64,000 bases of DNA, taken from the NCBI GenBank assembly GCA_020845475.1, contig JADLFN010000028.1:38010-102009 (forward strand), in the 5' to 3' direction. Each line of letters begins with the position of its first letter. The stretch's first letter is position 1. This DNA comes from Planctomycetota bacterium (GTDB lineage: Bacteria > Planctomycetota > UBA8742 > UBA2392). The translations under genes were made by a program, and so were the position numbers. Positions 52,701 through 59,939 of the stretch are shown here, piece by piece. The notes below the pieces were generated by a model. That model saw only the letters and a program-made list of their open reading frames with translations, did not search any database and had not been told where the DNA came from.

Positions 52701-54453
52701 CGCGGCTACCCGTGGCGCCAGTCAGCGTGAGCACGCCGCTGACAGTGGTGGTGCTGCCGGCGGTGAAGTAGAGCGTCTTGCCGGCAGTCGTGCACGTCAA
52801 GTTGCGGAATGTGGTGTTTCCGGCGAGGGTCGAGGCTGTCGCCGTGGCGAATGTAACGGTCCCGAGGTTGTTATTGAAGGTTCCGCTGTTCGTGAAGTTG
52901 CCGTTGACCGTGATGTTGCCGGAACTGGAAGTCAGGGTAGCGCCGGAGTTAATCGTGATATTCGGGAAAGTCAGCGCGCCCGAGCCGCTCAGTGTGCTGG
53001 TGCCGGTGAAAACAAATGGGTTAGCCGCGTTGGAGGAAGAAATCGTGCCGTTGTTGACGATGTTACCCGCGAATTCGATGGGGTAGCTGGCGCCGGCACC
53101 GGAGTGGTTGAACGTGCCGTTGGCGTTGACCGTCAGGGTGCCTGCAATGCGATGGGTGCAGACGCCGCTGAACGTCATGTTGAGCGTGGTGGCATTGGTG
53201 CCGTTTCCAACAGAGACGTTGAAAAAGCGAGGCGTGCCCGAGCCGACATAAGAGGAGCTGACATAGGCAATCACCGATGTGCTGCCGACGAACTCAAAAG
53301 TGCCGCCGGTGGGGTTGATCGTGGTCGAATACATGTAGCAGTAAGCGGTGGAATAAGAGGTACTGCCAATGCGCACGATGCCCGTGCTGTTGTTCATCGT
53401 GACGTAGTATCCGTAAAAATAGTAACGGCAGGCAAGGACGCTGGTGGCCGATGCGAAATTCAACGTTGCCTGATAAGACGAAGTGGCGTGGTAGTAAGCG
53501 TAGCACGAGAGAGTGTAACCGCTTCCGATTGTCAGCGTTCCACCGTAGTGATAAAGGCAGCTGCTCGTTGACGATGAATACGTTACGTCGATGTTGGCGT
53601 TGACCGTCAGGCTGCCATAGGTCGTCGTGCTTTGGTACTTGTAGATGTATAGGCGTTGCACACTGATGGAAGTGGTGCTGCTGAATGTGGCATTTTGCTT
53701 GCCGTAAGTAGTGTTCCAGTAAGCGTACAGGTTGGCGTAAGGGCTGCTGCACGTGCCGTTGTTGATGAAGTCGCCGTAGAAGTAAATGTACTGCGAATTC
53801 GTGACGTTGCCCCAGGCCAGGGTTCCGTTGTTTGTAAAGACCGGCAACTTGGTTGAACTGCTTCCGTAGTGGTAAAAGTATGTGGGGTAATTGTGGCTCG
53901 CCGATGAAACGGTGCCGCCGGCACTGATCGTGAACACATCAGCGTACATGTAAATGTAAAGGTATGAATTTGTAACGGTGCTCGTGACCGTGCCGGCAAC
54001 CGTCGTAGGCCCGTAGCAAAACCAGTATCGATAGTAGGTTCCAGTGAACTGCAGCGTCCCGTTAATAGTGAGGGTGCCCGTTGATGATGTGTTATAGAAG
54101 TACGGGCTGTAGCTGCCGGTGCTGGTAACCGTCAGTGTGCCGTTAATCAGAACATTGCCGTAAGTGTAAAAGTACAGCGTTCCCACGCTCGCGTTGAGTG
54201 TCAGCGTGGCGCCGCTGTTGATCGTCAAGTTGCGGCAATAGGCGGCGGTAGTCGTTCCTGTTATGCTCGGCGCGTTGGCCGTGACCGGAATCGTCACGTC
54301 GGTCGCGCTCGTGGGCACTGCGGCCGGGCTCCAGTTTGTTGCGGTGTACCAACTCGTGCTGGTCGTGCCCGTCCAAGTGGCCTGGGCGGACAAGTCACCG
54401 GCCAGCGAAGCCGCAACGACTGCAAACAGAATAACGCTCAGAAAACGCGCCAT
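49702..54453 (-). CDS. Giant secreted repeat protein with Tyr/Ser/Thr-rich passenger, IPT/TIG domain and Gly-Cys tail (paralogue B)
   Basis: The ATG at 54453 has GGAGG upstream and a signal peptide (MARFLSVILFAVVAASLAGDLSAQ) follows. The first ~640 residues are a low-complexity, Tyr/Ser/Thr/Asn-rich beta-helix-like stretch ('NGTLTVTSTGSYSPYFYN', 'INSGATLTLNAS'). After that the 1583-aa protein repeats the same ~110-aa Ca-loop modules, IPT/TIG domain and tail (G-G-G-C-S-T-G, hydrophobic, R-C-R) seen in paralogue A. It lies 60 nt upstream of paralogue A, in the same direction. The coding DNA of the N-terminal half is visibly A+T-richer than neighbouring genes. It is a surface structure or adhesin candidate. 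Confidence 0.82.
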   Translation of the reverse strand: MARFLSVILFAVVAASLAGDLSAQATWTGTTSTSWYTATNWSPAAVPTSATDVTIPVTANAPSITGTTTAAYCRNLTINSGATLTLNASVGTLYFYTYGNVLINGTLTVTSTGSYSPYFYNTSSTGTLTINGTLQFTGTYYRYWFCYGPTTVAGTVTSTVTNSYLYIYMYADVFTISAGGTVSSASHNYPTYFYHYGSSSTKLPVFTNNGTLAWGNVTNSQYIYFYGDFINNGTCSSPYANLYAYWNTTYGKQNATFSSTTSISVQRLYIYKYQSTTTYGSLTVNANIDVTYSSSTSSCLYHYGGTLTIGSGYTLSCYAYYHATSSYQATLNFASATSVLACRYYFYGYYVTMNNSTGIVRIGSTSYSTAYCYMYSTTINPTGGTFEFVGSTSVIAYVSSSYVGSGTPRFFNVSVGNGTNATTLNMTFSGVCTHRIAGTLTVNANGTFNHSGAGASYPIEFAGNIVNNGTISSSNAANPFVFTGTSTLSGSGALTFPNITINSGATLTSSSGNITVNGNFTNSGTFNNNLGTVTFATATASTLAGNTTFRNLTCTTAGKTLYFTAGSTTTVSGVLTLTGATGSRVILRSTSTSSVWNINDAGTENVSAVDVQDSVATNSINAQGDSLNSGNNTNWVFPDRLTVSATAGTAQTVYANATGGGNGIQVGVFTITATIGAPTLASISIAALGTADDSTAYTGVAIYEDTGGTAGTYDAGVDTPYSSEVSNFGSDNGIVQFSQNLAFTASQSRTFFVVVKLNGPTLATPGQTLNTRVETCTVTGVGFIQGTPSTTMNGITIQAPGFTFADASAASAATAYPASGDYVLQEFTVNYAAGPNNTLTGVTLGAQGSGNDASAYAGLQIYFDTNSNGSYDVGTDTSLNTQSAFSADNGTVTFTLSEAFTAGITRTYFIVAAFNGSPTTGNTFQSRVTGATYGYTGTTTSGTPAPTGYTAGLSITQPAYNITDNSATAQGNAYLGGTDYLMQSFTIAYPSGPTNTLTGITLTAGGTGNDQSHYSAVELYRDANANGAYDVGVDALVASQTSFSSDNGTLTFTLGGADAQFAAGTTRQYFVVVAFNLSGTTNTTFVTQLTGISGTSYGATLSGVPSPAGGPCAGLLLRGNNIDVSFNGPGTASTISSADQGPGNIGLVLLDVTLTTVNLAWTINTMTFTANGSGNDATAFNFLSLYEDSNSSGTFDAADTMAVATAGTAFSANDGNYVATLANTAVGATSSRRFFLVVKMAGTAVTGNTFNAVLDSMTGVAPTGGSMVGLPTSSSTAFIVGAAALSVTLGPASPGAATMEGGALFSYTMAQLRFTAANNNCTVNGVTLTNSGSGSWVTHLQVPGVELFLDDGNGVFDGAPTDTLLFSGAANVPGMNCTFTTPVSVLNAQSEDVWVRVHFAANAGTSIPETYRTAIAAASDVNATGAVTVLGTPAPTSALCSVVLFNVASMSPSYDTMSGGANIVLTGSGFLAPLTLTINGVLCPGSPVININGTQVTGLKVPAGSGTNLVVVLNNGALGAKTLTQTFSYTAGGTIGSGGTSGGGGGGGCSTGDETGALWLAALALAVASSWLTLRCRAAKGLQ

Positions 54454-54871
54454 GGAGTCCTCCACTCGTAAGCGTGTTCAGCTGACCGATTGGCCAGCAA
54501 GATGTTCAGGTAGCAACAATTTTACTGGAAGGCAGATTCCATACAAACAGGAACATTCGCATTCGAACCGAATTTCGTCGCGCGGGTCACACCTAACCGA
54601 ACATTTAGATATCGGATCGCTTCAGTCCTGATTGCCGTAACAAGTTCACAAAATTACACTTGTGCGCAATATGCGCGTTTGCATTGAACGAAAAAAGAAC
54701 GTAATAGACGTGTCATTGCCAAAATAATACAAAATGCGAACCACGGCTTTCGCGGCTCGCATTCTGTGTTTATCCCTTGTTCTATTCGCCGCCTGATCCT
54801 CACTTGACTTGTCAAGTCCTTTGCACGGGCTCAAACAAGCCGCATCGCATTGTCATAGCCGCGCCATTGTT
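54454..54871. other. A+T-rich spacer between recA and paralogue B
   Basis: No gene is supported. It contains the recA terminator (54721-54763) and then about 270 nt of A+T-rich DNA that must hold the promoter of the giant surface protein. I cannot pick -35/-10 hexamers there with confidence. Confidence 0.55.
54721..54763 (-). terminator. Terminator of recA
   Basis: On the minus strand AATGCGAGCC pairs with GGTTCGCATT (one G-U pair) around an 11-nt loop and is followed by TTGTATTATTTT. It is about 110 nt after the recA stop. Confidence 0.75.
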
Positions 54872-55927
54872 TCATGCGGCGATTGTCTTCACTTCCGCTT
54901 CCGGTGCGAACACAGTGCTGCGTACGGCGGCGTCAAGCTTGTTGAACACCTCTCTGTTCGCCGGGTCGCGCAGGAACTCGAGCACCTGCGATTTGCCGTT
55001 GCCCAGCCTCGTCTCGCCAAAGCTCACCCAGTTGCCGCTCTTGCTCAGCACACCGAGTTGCAAGCCAAAGTTGAGCAGGTCGTTCATGTAGCTGATGCCC
55101 TGTCCGAAGTAGATCTCGACCTCGCAACGCTTGAAGGGTGGAGCGAGCTTGTTCTTCACCACGGTGATGCGCGCTCCCACGCCGATCGCTTCTTCGCTTT
55201 CGGTGATCTGCGCGGTGCGACGTACCTCGATGCGCTGGCTGGCGAAGAACTTCAGGGCGCGGCCACCGGTCGTGGTCTCCGGGTTGCCGAACATGACGCC
55301 GATTTTCTCGCGCACCTGGTTGATCATGACAAGGCAAGTCGCGCTCTTGTTGCACGCGGCCGTCAGCTTGCGCATGGCTTTGCTCATCATGCGCGCCAGC
55401 AGGCCGACCTGTGAGTCGCCCATTTCGCCTTCAAGTTCGCTCTTGGGCACGAGCGCCGCCACGGAATCCACCACGATGATATCGACGGCGTTTGAGGCCA
55501 CGAGCGCCTCGGCGATGTCCAGCGCCTGCTCGCCGTAATCCGGCTGGCTGACCCAGAGCCTTGACATGTCAATACCCAGCTTGCGGCCATAGGCGGGGTC
55601 AAAGGCATGCTCGGCATCAATGAGAACGGCGTTGCCGCCCAGCTTCTGCGCCTGGGCAATCGCCTGCAGGGCGAGCGTGGTCTTGCCGCTCGACTCCGGC
55701 CCGAAGATCTCGACAATGCGCCCGCGCGGCAAACCGCCAATGCCCAGCGCGGCATCGACCGCCAGCGAGCCCGTGGGGATGACCTCGATCTGGCGCTTGG
55801 CCTGTTCACTCATCCGGATCAGCGAGCCTGAGCCATGGTCGCGCTCGATGGAGCCAATGACCATCTCGAGAGCCTTCAACTTCTCCGCGCGAATGTTGAG
55901 CACCTTTCCTTTTTCTTCCTTACTCAT
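54872..55927 (-). CDS. recA: Recombinase RecA
   Basis: The 351-aa protein is a full-length RecA with Walker A G-P-E-S-S-G-K-T at residues 76-83, '[23 protein letters not shown]' and Walker B-like '[13 protein letters not shown]'. L1/L2 regions '[13 protein letters not shown]' and '[21 protein letters not shown]' are present. It polymerises on single-stranded DNA for homologous recombination and SOS induction. The ATG at 55927 has GGGGAG upstream. A perfect 28-bp palindrome lies about 30 nt upstream in the leader. I see no canonical Gram-positive or E. coli-type LexA box, though GGAACTG-N8-CAGTTCC occurs at 56126-56147. Confidence 0.98.
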   Translation of the reverse strand: MSKEEKGKVLNIRAEKLKALEMVIGSIERDHGSGSLIRMSEQAKRQIEVIPTGSLAVDAALGIGGLPRGRIVEIFGPESSGKTTLALQAIAQAQKLGGNAVLIDAEHAFDPAYGRKLGIDMSRLWVSQPDYGEQALDIAEALVASNAVDIIVVDSVAALVPKSELEGEMGDSQVGLLARMMSKAMRKLTAACNKSATCLVMINQVREKIGVMFGNPETTTGGRALKFFASQRIEVRRTAQITESEEAIGVGARITVVKNKLAPPFKRCEVEIYFGQGISYMNDLLNFGLQLGVLSKSGNWVSFGETRLGNGKSQVLEFLRDPANREVFNKLDAAVRSTVFAPEAEVKTIAA

Positions 55928-55957
55928 GGCGATTCTCCCCGGACGCGATGCGCCCAC

Positions 55958-55985
55958 GTAGGGGCGACATATATGTCGCCCCTAC
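55958..55985. repeat. Perfect 28-bp GTAGGGGCGAC palindrome in the recA leader
   Basis: GTAGGGGCGACATA is followed directly by its exact reverse complement. It lies 31-58 nt upstream of the recA ATG. The same 28 bases recur inside the protoporphyrinogen oxidase gene at 57669-57696. Confidence 0.95.
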
Positions 55986-56096
55986 AAGTCGACCTGGTGC
56001 CGGGCAGGCCGCGATTCAGTTGAGAGAACGCGACGCCAAGGCGCGGCTTGGACATCGCACCAGAAGTGTACAACGCGTTGCGACAAGGATTGGGAC

Positions 56097-56178
56097 AGGT
56101 ATCGGGTATCAGGTTCCGGGTATCAGGAACTGCTCAGAGTCAGTTCCCCGATACCTGACACCTGAAACCTGATACCCT
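56097..56178. repeat. ATCGGGTATCAGG inverted repeat
   Basis: The left arm (GTATCGGGTATCAGGTTCC...) and right arm (...CTGAAACCTGATACCC) are imperfect complements about 36 nt long, with GGAACTG-N8-CAGTTCC at the centre. The arms contain internal copies of TATCAGG. It is a dispersed-repeat type in the recA/glutaredoxin spacer. Confidence 0.8.
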
Positions 56179-56238
56179 GCGTCCGTCGATGAATTGACGC
56201 TCCGAAATCGTTAGAATGTGCAAACCGGAGAGTTGCTC

Positions 56239-56487
56239 ATGCGCGTAGAAATGTACTGCAAGCGAAGCTGCGACTGCTGCGAGAAGGCCTTCAACGTGCT
56301 CGCCAAGTACGCCTATGACTACGACCTCAACATCACCTGCACCGACATCACGGATGACGCGGCGTTGATGGCGAAGTACGGCGAGCAAATCCCGATCGTG
56401 TTCTTCGACGGCAAACTGCGTTTCAAGGGCAAGATCAACGAAGTGCTGCTGCGCCGCCTGCTGGTCAATGCTCCGGCGCGGGTGTAG
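56239..56487 (+). CDS. Glutaredoxin-like protein (DUF836 type) with CxCC site
   Basis: The 82-aa protein has a thioredoxin-fold pattern: strand 'RVEMYCK', then active site C-D-C-C (residues 11-14) in 'KRSCDCCEKAFNVL'. The cis-Pro loop is in 'YGEQIPIVFFDGKLRFKGKI'. This matches DUF836/glutaredoxin-like small proteins, probably reducing disulfides. The ATG at 56239 has GGAGAG upstream. Its last 23 bases overlap the 3' end of the convergent gene at 56465. Confidence 0.85.
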   Translation: MRVEMYCKRSCDCCEKAFNVLAKYAYDYDLNITCTDITDDAALMAKYGEQIPIVFFDGKLRFKGKINEVLLRRLLVNAPARV

Positions 56488-56965
56488 CGCCCGGCTTGTT
56501 CTCATCCAGCCACGTCTTGCACACGATCGACAAATGCAGCAGCACGCTGATGTCCTCGTTTTCCCATTCGTTCGCTATGGCCACGCGCATGATCTGGTCA
56601 GCGCCCTTGATCAATGCCTGCGTGAACTCGCGCGCCTTGACGTGCCAGAAACCGATCTGCTTGGAGTCGCCGCCCTTGGGCGCGAGTTCAAAGGCCATCA
56701 CATCCAGCTTGCCCCGGCCTCCGTTCTCAAGCAAAAGCGCAAACAGGCTGCCCTCCATCACCACCGGCGCGCGCTCCGTTTCGCCACTCAGAATCGCGTT
56801 GGAAACCTGCATCAAGCCGCACAGCACCAAAGCCGCGTGTTCCTCTTTGGGCACTGCGGGCAGAACTTCGTTGCCCAGCTTGAGTGTGAGCTTGCCGCGC
56901 AGGTAATCGCCGTGCACGTGCAGGCTTGACGCGTCAACACTCAGCGCGCATTTCACGGTTTTCAT
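56465..56965 (-). CDS. Hypothetical protein translationally coupled to the protoporphyrinogen oxidase gene
   Basis: The 166-aa acidic cytosolic protein starts at 56965 with GGAGCG upstream. Its ATG overlaps the TGA of the protoporphyrinogen oxidase gene as ATGA, a classical sign of translational coupling. No domain is recognised. It is helix/strand mixed with 'GGRGKLDVMAFELAPKGGDS' and 'IANEWENEDISVLLHLSIV'. Its 3' end overlaps the convergent glutaredoxin-like gene by 23 nt. The coupling suggests a role in, or balance with, haem synthesis; that is inference. Confidence 0.75.
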   Translation of the reverse strand: MKTVKCALSVDASSLHVHGDYLRGKLTLKLGNEVLPAVPKEEHAALVLCGLMQVSNAILSGETERAPVVMEGSLFALLLENGGRGKLDVMAFELAPKGGDSKQIGFWHVKAREFTQALIKGADQIMRVAIANEWENEDISVLLHLSIVCKTWLDENKPGATPAPEH

Positions 56966-58440
56966 GCGCGCTCCAGCGCGGCTATGGCGTCGTTGGCGCG
57001 CGCGATGCAATCGGGGATGCCGATGCCGTGATAGCCATTGCCTATCAGTTTCAGGCCGGCAAGTGGCGCGGCTAATGCCTCGATGCGCGCCAGGCGTTCC
57101 AGGTGGCCCACTTCATATTGCGCCATGCTCGCGCGATGCCGCGAGGCTACCGCGAACAGGGGTGCACCCTTGATGCCCAGGATCTGCGAGAGTTCACGCA
57201 GCGCCGTTTCTATGAGCTGCGACTCGGAGTACTCGGACTGCTGCGGCAACAGTGCACCGCCCATGAACGCACGCAAGAGCACCTTGCCCGCGGGCGCGCG
57301 TCCTTCGAATTTCACGCTCGAAAACGAGCAGGCTACGATCTCGCGTTTTTCCACGTGCGGCACGACAAAGCCCATGCCGTTGAGATCATGCGCTATCTGG
57401 CTTCGCTCAAAGGCCAGATTCACCACGGCACTGTTGGCGTAACTCACGCCTGCCAATTCCCGCGCGAGCTCGGGTTTGACGCCGTTGAGTAGCCGCGCTG
57501 CGGCGTGGGTGGGCAGGGCGATGATTACGGCGTCGGCGGAGAGCGCCATGGCCGCGTTGCCGAGCGTGCCGCTGTGCAGCGCTCCGGCGGTGCGGGCGGC
57601 CTGCGCGGGCTCCAGCTCGACGCGCCAATTGGTGCCGTCGCGTTCGATTTTCGTGGCGCGTGTGCTCAGTAGGGGCGACATATATGTCGCCCCTACTGCG
57701 GTGCTTGAAAGCTTGTTCGACAATGCATCGGGCAACGCCTGCACGCCGCCCTTGAGCGTGACGAACAGACCGTATCGCGGCCCGGCGGCTTTGTGCGCGT
57801 GCATTTCTTTGGCGCGCTTGCGCATGCCGCGCAGCACGCTGCCGAACTCGCGCTCCATGTCCATGAATTGCGGAAACGTGGCTTTGAGCGAGAGTTTCGC
57901 GGGATCGGCGGTGTAAATGCCCGCGACCATCGGCTGGGCGATGCGATCAAGGGCCTCGCGGCCAAAGCGTCGTTCCATGAAACTGGCGAGTGATTCGTCG
58001 GCGCCATCGGTGCGCGCCTTGATGAACAACTCGCGCGCGACGCGCAGCTTGCCCGCCCAAGAGAGGACACTTGCACCGCGCAAAGCCTCAATGCTGGTGG
58101 GGGCGAGCAGGAAGAACCCCTGCGGGATGGGCGTGAGTTTGCCCTCGTGCAGGATGAAGCTCTGGCGCAGTTTTTCGTTGCCGCCCGCAGTGCCGATGAT
58201 GTCGGCCTCCAGACCCAGCTCGCGCGCCAGAGCCATCGCGCCTGGTTTGTTGGAGACCCAGCAATCCGGCCCCAGTTCGAGCAGGAAACCGTCACGCTTC
58301 TCAGTGTGTAAAACGCCACCGGTGTGAGCGCTCGATTCAACGAGAGTGACGCGCGCCCCCGCCTGCTGCGCGCGATAGGCGGCAGTCAGGCCAGAAATCC
58401 CCGCGCCAATGACGACCACATGTTTGCCGTTCAGGCCCAT
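56962..58440 (-). CDS. Protoporphyrinogen/coproporphyrinogen oxidase (HemY/HemG-II type)
   Basis: The 492-aa FAD enzyme has the dinucleotide motif G-A-G-I-S-G at residues 12-17 and 'E-S-S-A-H-T-G-G-V-L-H-T'. Conserved protoporphyrinogen-oxidase blocks follow ('LELGPDCWVSNKPGAM', 'MVAGIYTADPAKLSL', 'FVTLKGGVQALPDAL'), and the end 'IGNGYHGIGIPDCI' is typical. It catalyses the oxygen-dependent penultimate step of haem synthesis, or the coproporphyrin variant. The ATG at 58440 directly precedes the FAD strand. A 30-bp perfect palindrome is inserted in frame (residues about 249-258, ATYMSP core). It is coupled to the downstream gene by ATGA. Confidence 0.92.
   Translation of the reverse strand: MGLNGKHVVVIGAGISGLTAAYRAQQAGARVTLVESSAHTGGVLHTEKRDGFLLELGPDCWVSNKPGAMALARELGLEADIIGTAGGNEKLRQSFILHEGKLTPIPQGFFLLAPTSIEALRGASVLSWAGKLRVARELFIKARTDGADESLASFMERRFGREALDRIAQPMVAGIYTADPAKLSLKATFPQFMDMEREFGSVLRGMRKRAKEMHAHKAAGPRYGLFVTLKGGVQALPDALSNKLSSTAVGATYMSPLLSTRATKIERDGTNWRVELEPAQAARTAGALHSGTLGNAAMALSADAVIIALPTHAAARLLNGVKPELARELAGVSYANSAVVNLAFERSQIAHDLNGMGFVVPHVEKREIVACSFSSVKFEGRAPAGKVLLRAFMGGALLPQQSEYSESQLIETALRELSQILGIKGAPLFAVASRHRASMAQYEVGHLERLARIEALAAPLAGLKLIGNGYHGIGIPDCIARANDAIAALERA
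57668..57697. repeat. 30-bp perfect palindrome inserted in frame in the protoporphyrinogen oxidase gene
   Basis: AGTAGGGGCGACATA is followed directly by its reverse complement. The 28 central bases equal the recA-leader copy at 55958-55985. Its length (30) is divisible by three; on the coding strand it adds residues around V-G-A-T-Y-M-S-P-L-L between 'ALSNKLSST' and 'TRATKIER'. Confidence 0.95.
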
Positions 58441-58577
58441 AGCGCCACCATACCAGTTCAGAGCCCGCCCGGTCACGGGCGGGCTTCCGCGACCGGTCAG
58501 GCGGGATGAAATGCTGCTCCTCATGTGTAATGAAGTTGTAGTGGGAGCAAGTGAATCTGCGTGCCACAATTCACGCC

Positions 58578-58748
58578 ATGCTGATTACCGGCGCTTGGAA
58601 AATCTTCGGGGGCGGCAGCGGGGGCAGACATGACGGCCAAGGCGCGCCCCGTGAGCCAGATGGCTGCGGCTGCCTTGTCTACGCGCTATTTGAATCGGCT
58701 TTCTGGATTCTGGCCTTCGCGTTGGCGATGTGCAGCCACAGCCCCTGA
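58578..58748 (+). CDS. Small possible membrane protein
   Basis: A 56-aa frame starts at an ATG (MLITGAWKIFGGGSGG...) and contains one hydrophobic segment ('CLVYALFESAFWILAFALAM'). No ribosome site is obvious and no family is recognised. It is in the otherwise empty spacer between the protoporphyrinogen oxidase and hemE genes, on the opposite strand, and may be spurious. Confidence 0.3.
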   Translation: MLITGAWKIFGGGSGGRHDGQGAPREPDGCGCLVYALFESAFWILAFALAMCSHSP

Positions 58749-58753
58749 GCTAA

Positions 58754-58828
58754 CGCATTGTCGATTGCGCAGAGTCCGGTGAACCGTTGTTTCAATCGAA
58801 AATCGACAATCGAAAATTGGCAATTGCA
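58754..58828. repeat. ATTGTCGATTG inverted repeat at the hemE 3' end
   Basis: GCATTGTCGATTGC on the left and several ATCGACAATCG/AATTGGCAATTGC complements on the right frame about 30 nt of loop. It directly abuts the hemE stop and could act as its terminator. The same sequence motif recurs as direct repeats at 60488-60521. Confidence 0.7.
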
Positions 58829-59872
58829 TTACCGCCGCGTCGATTCGTGCACAAAGTCCACGAGGAACTTCACGTTGTCGACGGGTGTCTTGGGCAGGAT
58901 TCCGTGGCCTAGATTGAAGATGTGTCCGGGGTTGTCGCCGGCGTCGTCGAGCACCTGCATGGCCTTGCGTTTGAGTTCGTCGCGCGGCGCGAAAAGCGTG
59001 CACGGGTCGAGGTTGCCTTGCACGGCCTTGAAGCCGAGCTTTTCGCGTGTGGAGGCGATGGGCGTGTGCCAATCCAGGCCCATCACATCGCCTCCTGCTG
59101 CGGCCATGAACGGCAGCAGTGTTGACGTTCCCACGCCGAAGTGAATCACCGGCACGCGGCCTTTGATGCTCTGCAGCACGGCGTAACTGTGGGGCAGCAC
59201 GAACTCGCGGTAATCCTCGGGTGCGAGCGTGCCCACCCAACTGTCGAACAACTGAACGGCCTGCACGCCCGCGTCAATCTGCGCGTGCAGGTATTTCGCA
59301 ATTACGCGCGAAAGCAAACCCATGAGTGCGTGCCACGCGCCGCGATCGCTGAACATCAGCGTTTTGGTATGCACGAAGTTGCGCGAAGCCTCGCCTTCGA
59401 TGGCATAGGCGGCAAGCGTGAAGGGCGCGCCGGCAAAACCGATCAGTGGAATGTCGCCGGGCAGCTCTTTACGGATGATGCGGATGGCATCGTAAACAAA
59501 GGGCATCGATTCCACGGGATCGCGTTCGATCAGGCGATCCACGTCGGCGGCCTCGCGAATCGGCGGCGAGAGCTGCGGGCCCTCGCCCTCGAGGTACTCC
59601 AGTTTCATGCCCACGGTTTCCAGAATCGGCAAAAGGTCGGCAAACAGGATCGCGGCATCCACGCCGAGAATGCGCTGCGCATCCAGTGTCACTTTGGCGG
59701 CCAGTTCGGGCGTCTTGCACAGTTCCAGAAAGCTGCGGCCCGCGCGCACGGCCTGATACTCGGGCATGTAGCGCCCCGCCTGGCGCATGAGCCAGATGGG
59801 TGTGCAATCGGTGGGCTCGCCGCGGCAGGCTTTGAGAAAGCGGGAGTTATGCAGCTTGTCGGAAGTGGTCAT
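58829..59872 (-). CDS. hemE: Uroporphyrinogen decarboxylase
   Basis: The 347-aa TIM barrel shows the signatures of HemE: 'PIWLMRQAGRYMPEY' and 'FAGAPFTLAAYAIEG', with catalytic Asp in 'ILFADLLPI'. 'GNLDPCTLFA' and 'FNLGHGILP' near the end are also diagnostic. It decarboxylates uroporphyrinogen III to coproporphyrinogen III in the cytoplasm. The ATG at 59872 is chosen (MTTSDKL); a GTG at 59896 would add eight residues. It lies 67 nt downstream of the AhpD-like selenoprotein candidate in the same direction and about 390 nt upstream of the protoporphyrinogen oxidase gene. Confidence 0.96.
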   Translation of the reverse strand: MTTSDKLHNSRFLKACRGEPTDCTPIWLMRQAGRYMPEYQAVRAGRSFLELCKTPELAAKVTLDAQRILGVDAAILFADLLPILETVGMKLEYLEGEGPQLSPPIREAADVDRLIERDPVESMPFVYDAIRIIRKELPGDIPLIGFAGAPFTLAAYAIEGEASRNFVHTKTLMFSDRGAWHALMGLLSRVIAKYLHAQIDAGVQAVQLFDSWVGTLAPEDYREFVLPHSYAVLQSIKGRVPVIHFGVGTSTLLPFMAAAGGDVMGLDWHTPIASTREKLGFKAVQGNLDPCTLFAPRDELKRKAMQVLDDAGDNPGHIFNLGHGILPKTPVDNVKFLVDFVHESTRR

Positions 59873-59939
59873 TGGGCGGGATTGTGGTTTTGCCACGCGC
59901 GCTTGTCGACAGTCTCTCCTGTCTCAGGAGGGCAAGCCT

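Noticed and set aside
56126..56147. GGAACTG-N8-CAGTTCC upstream of recA as a LexA box
   Set aside because: It is the centre of a larger dispersed inverted repeat, about 200 nt from recA, and does not match a known LexA motif closely.
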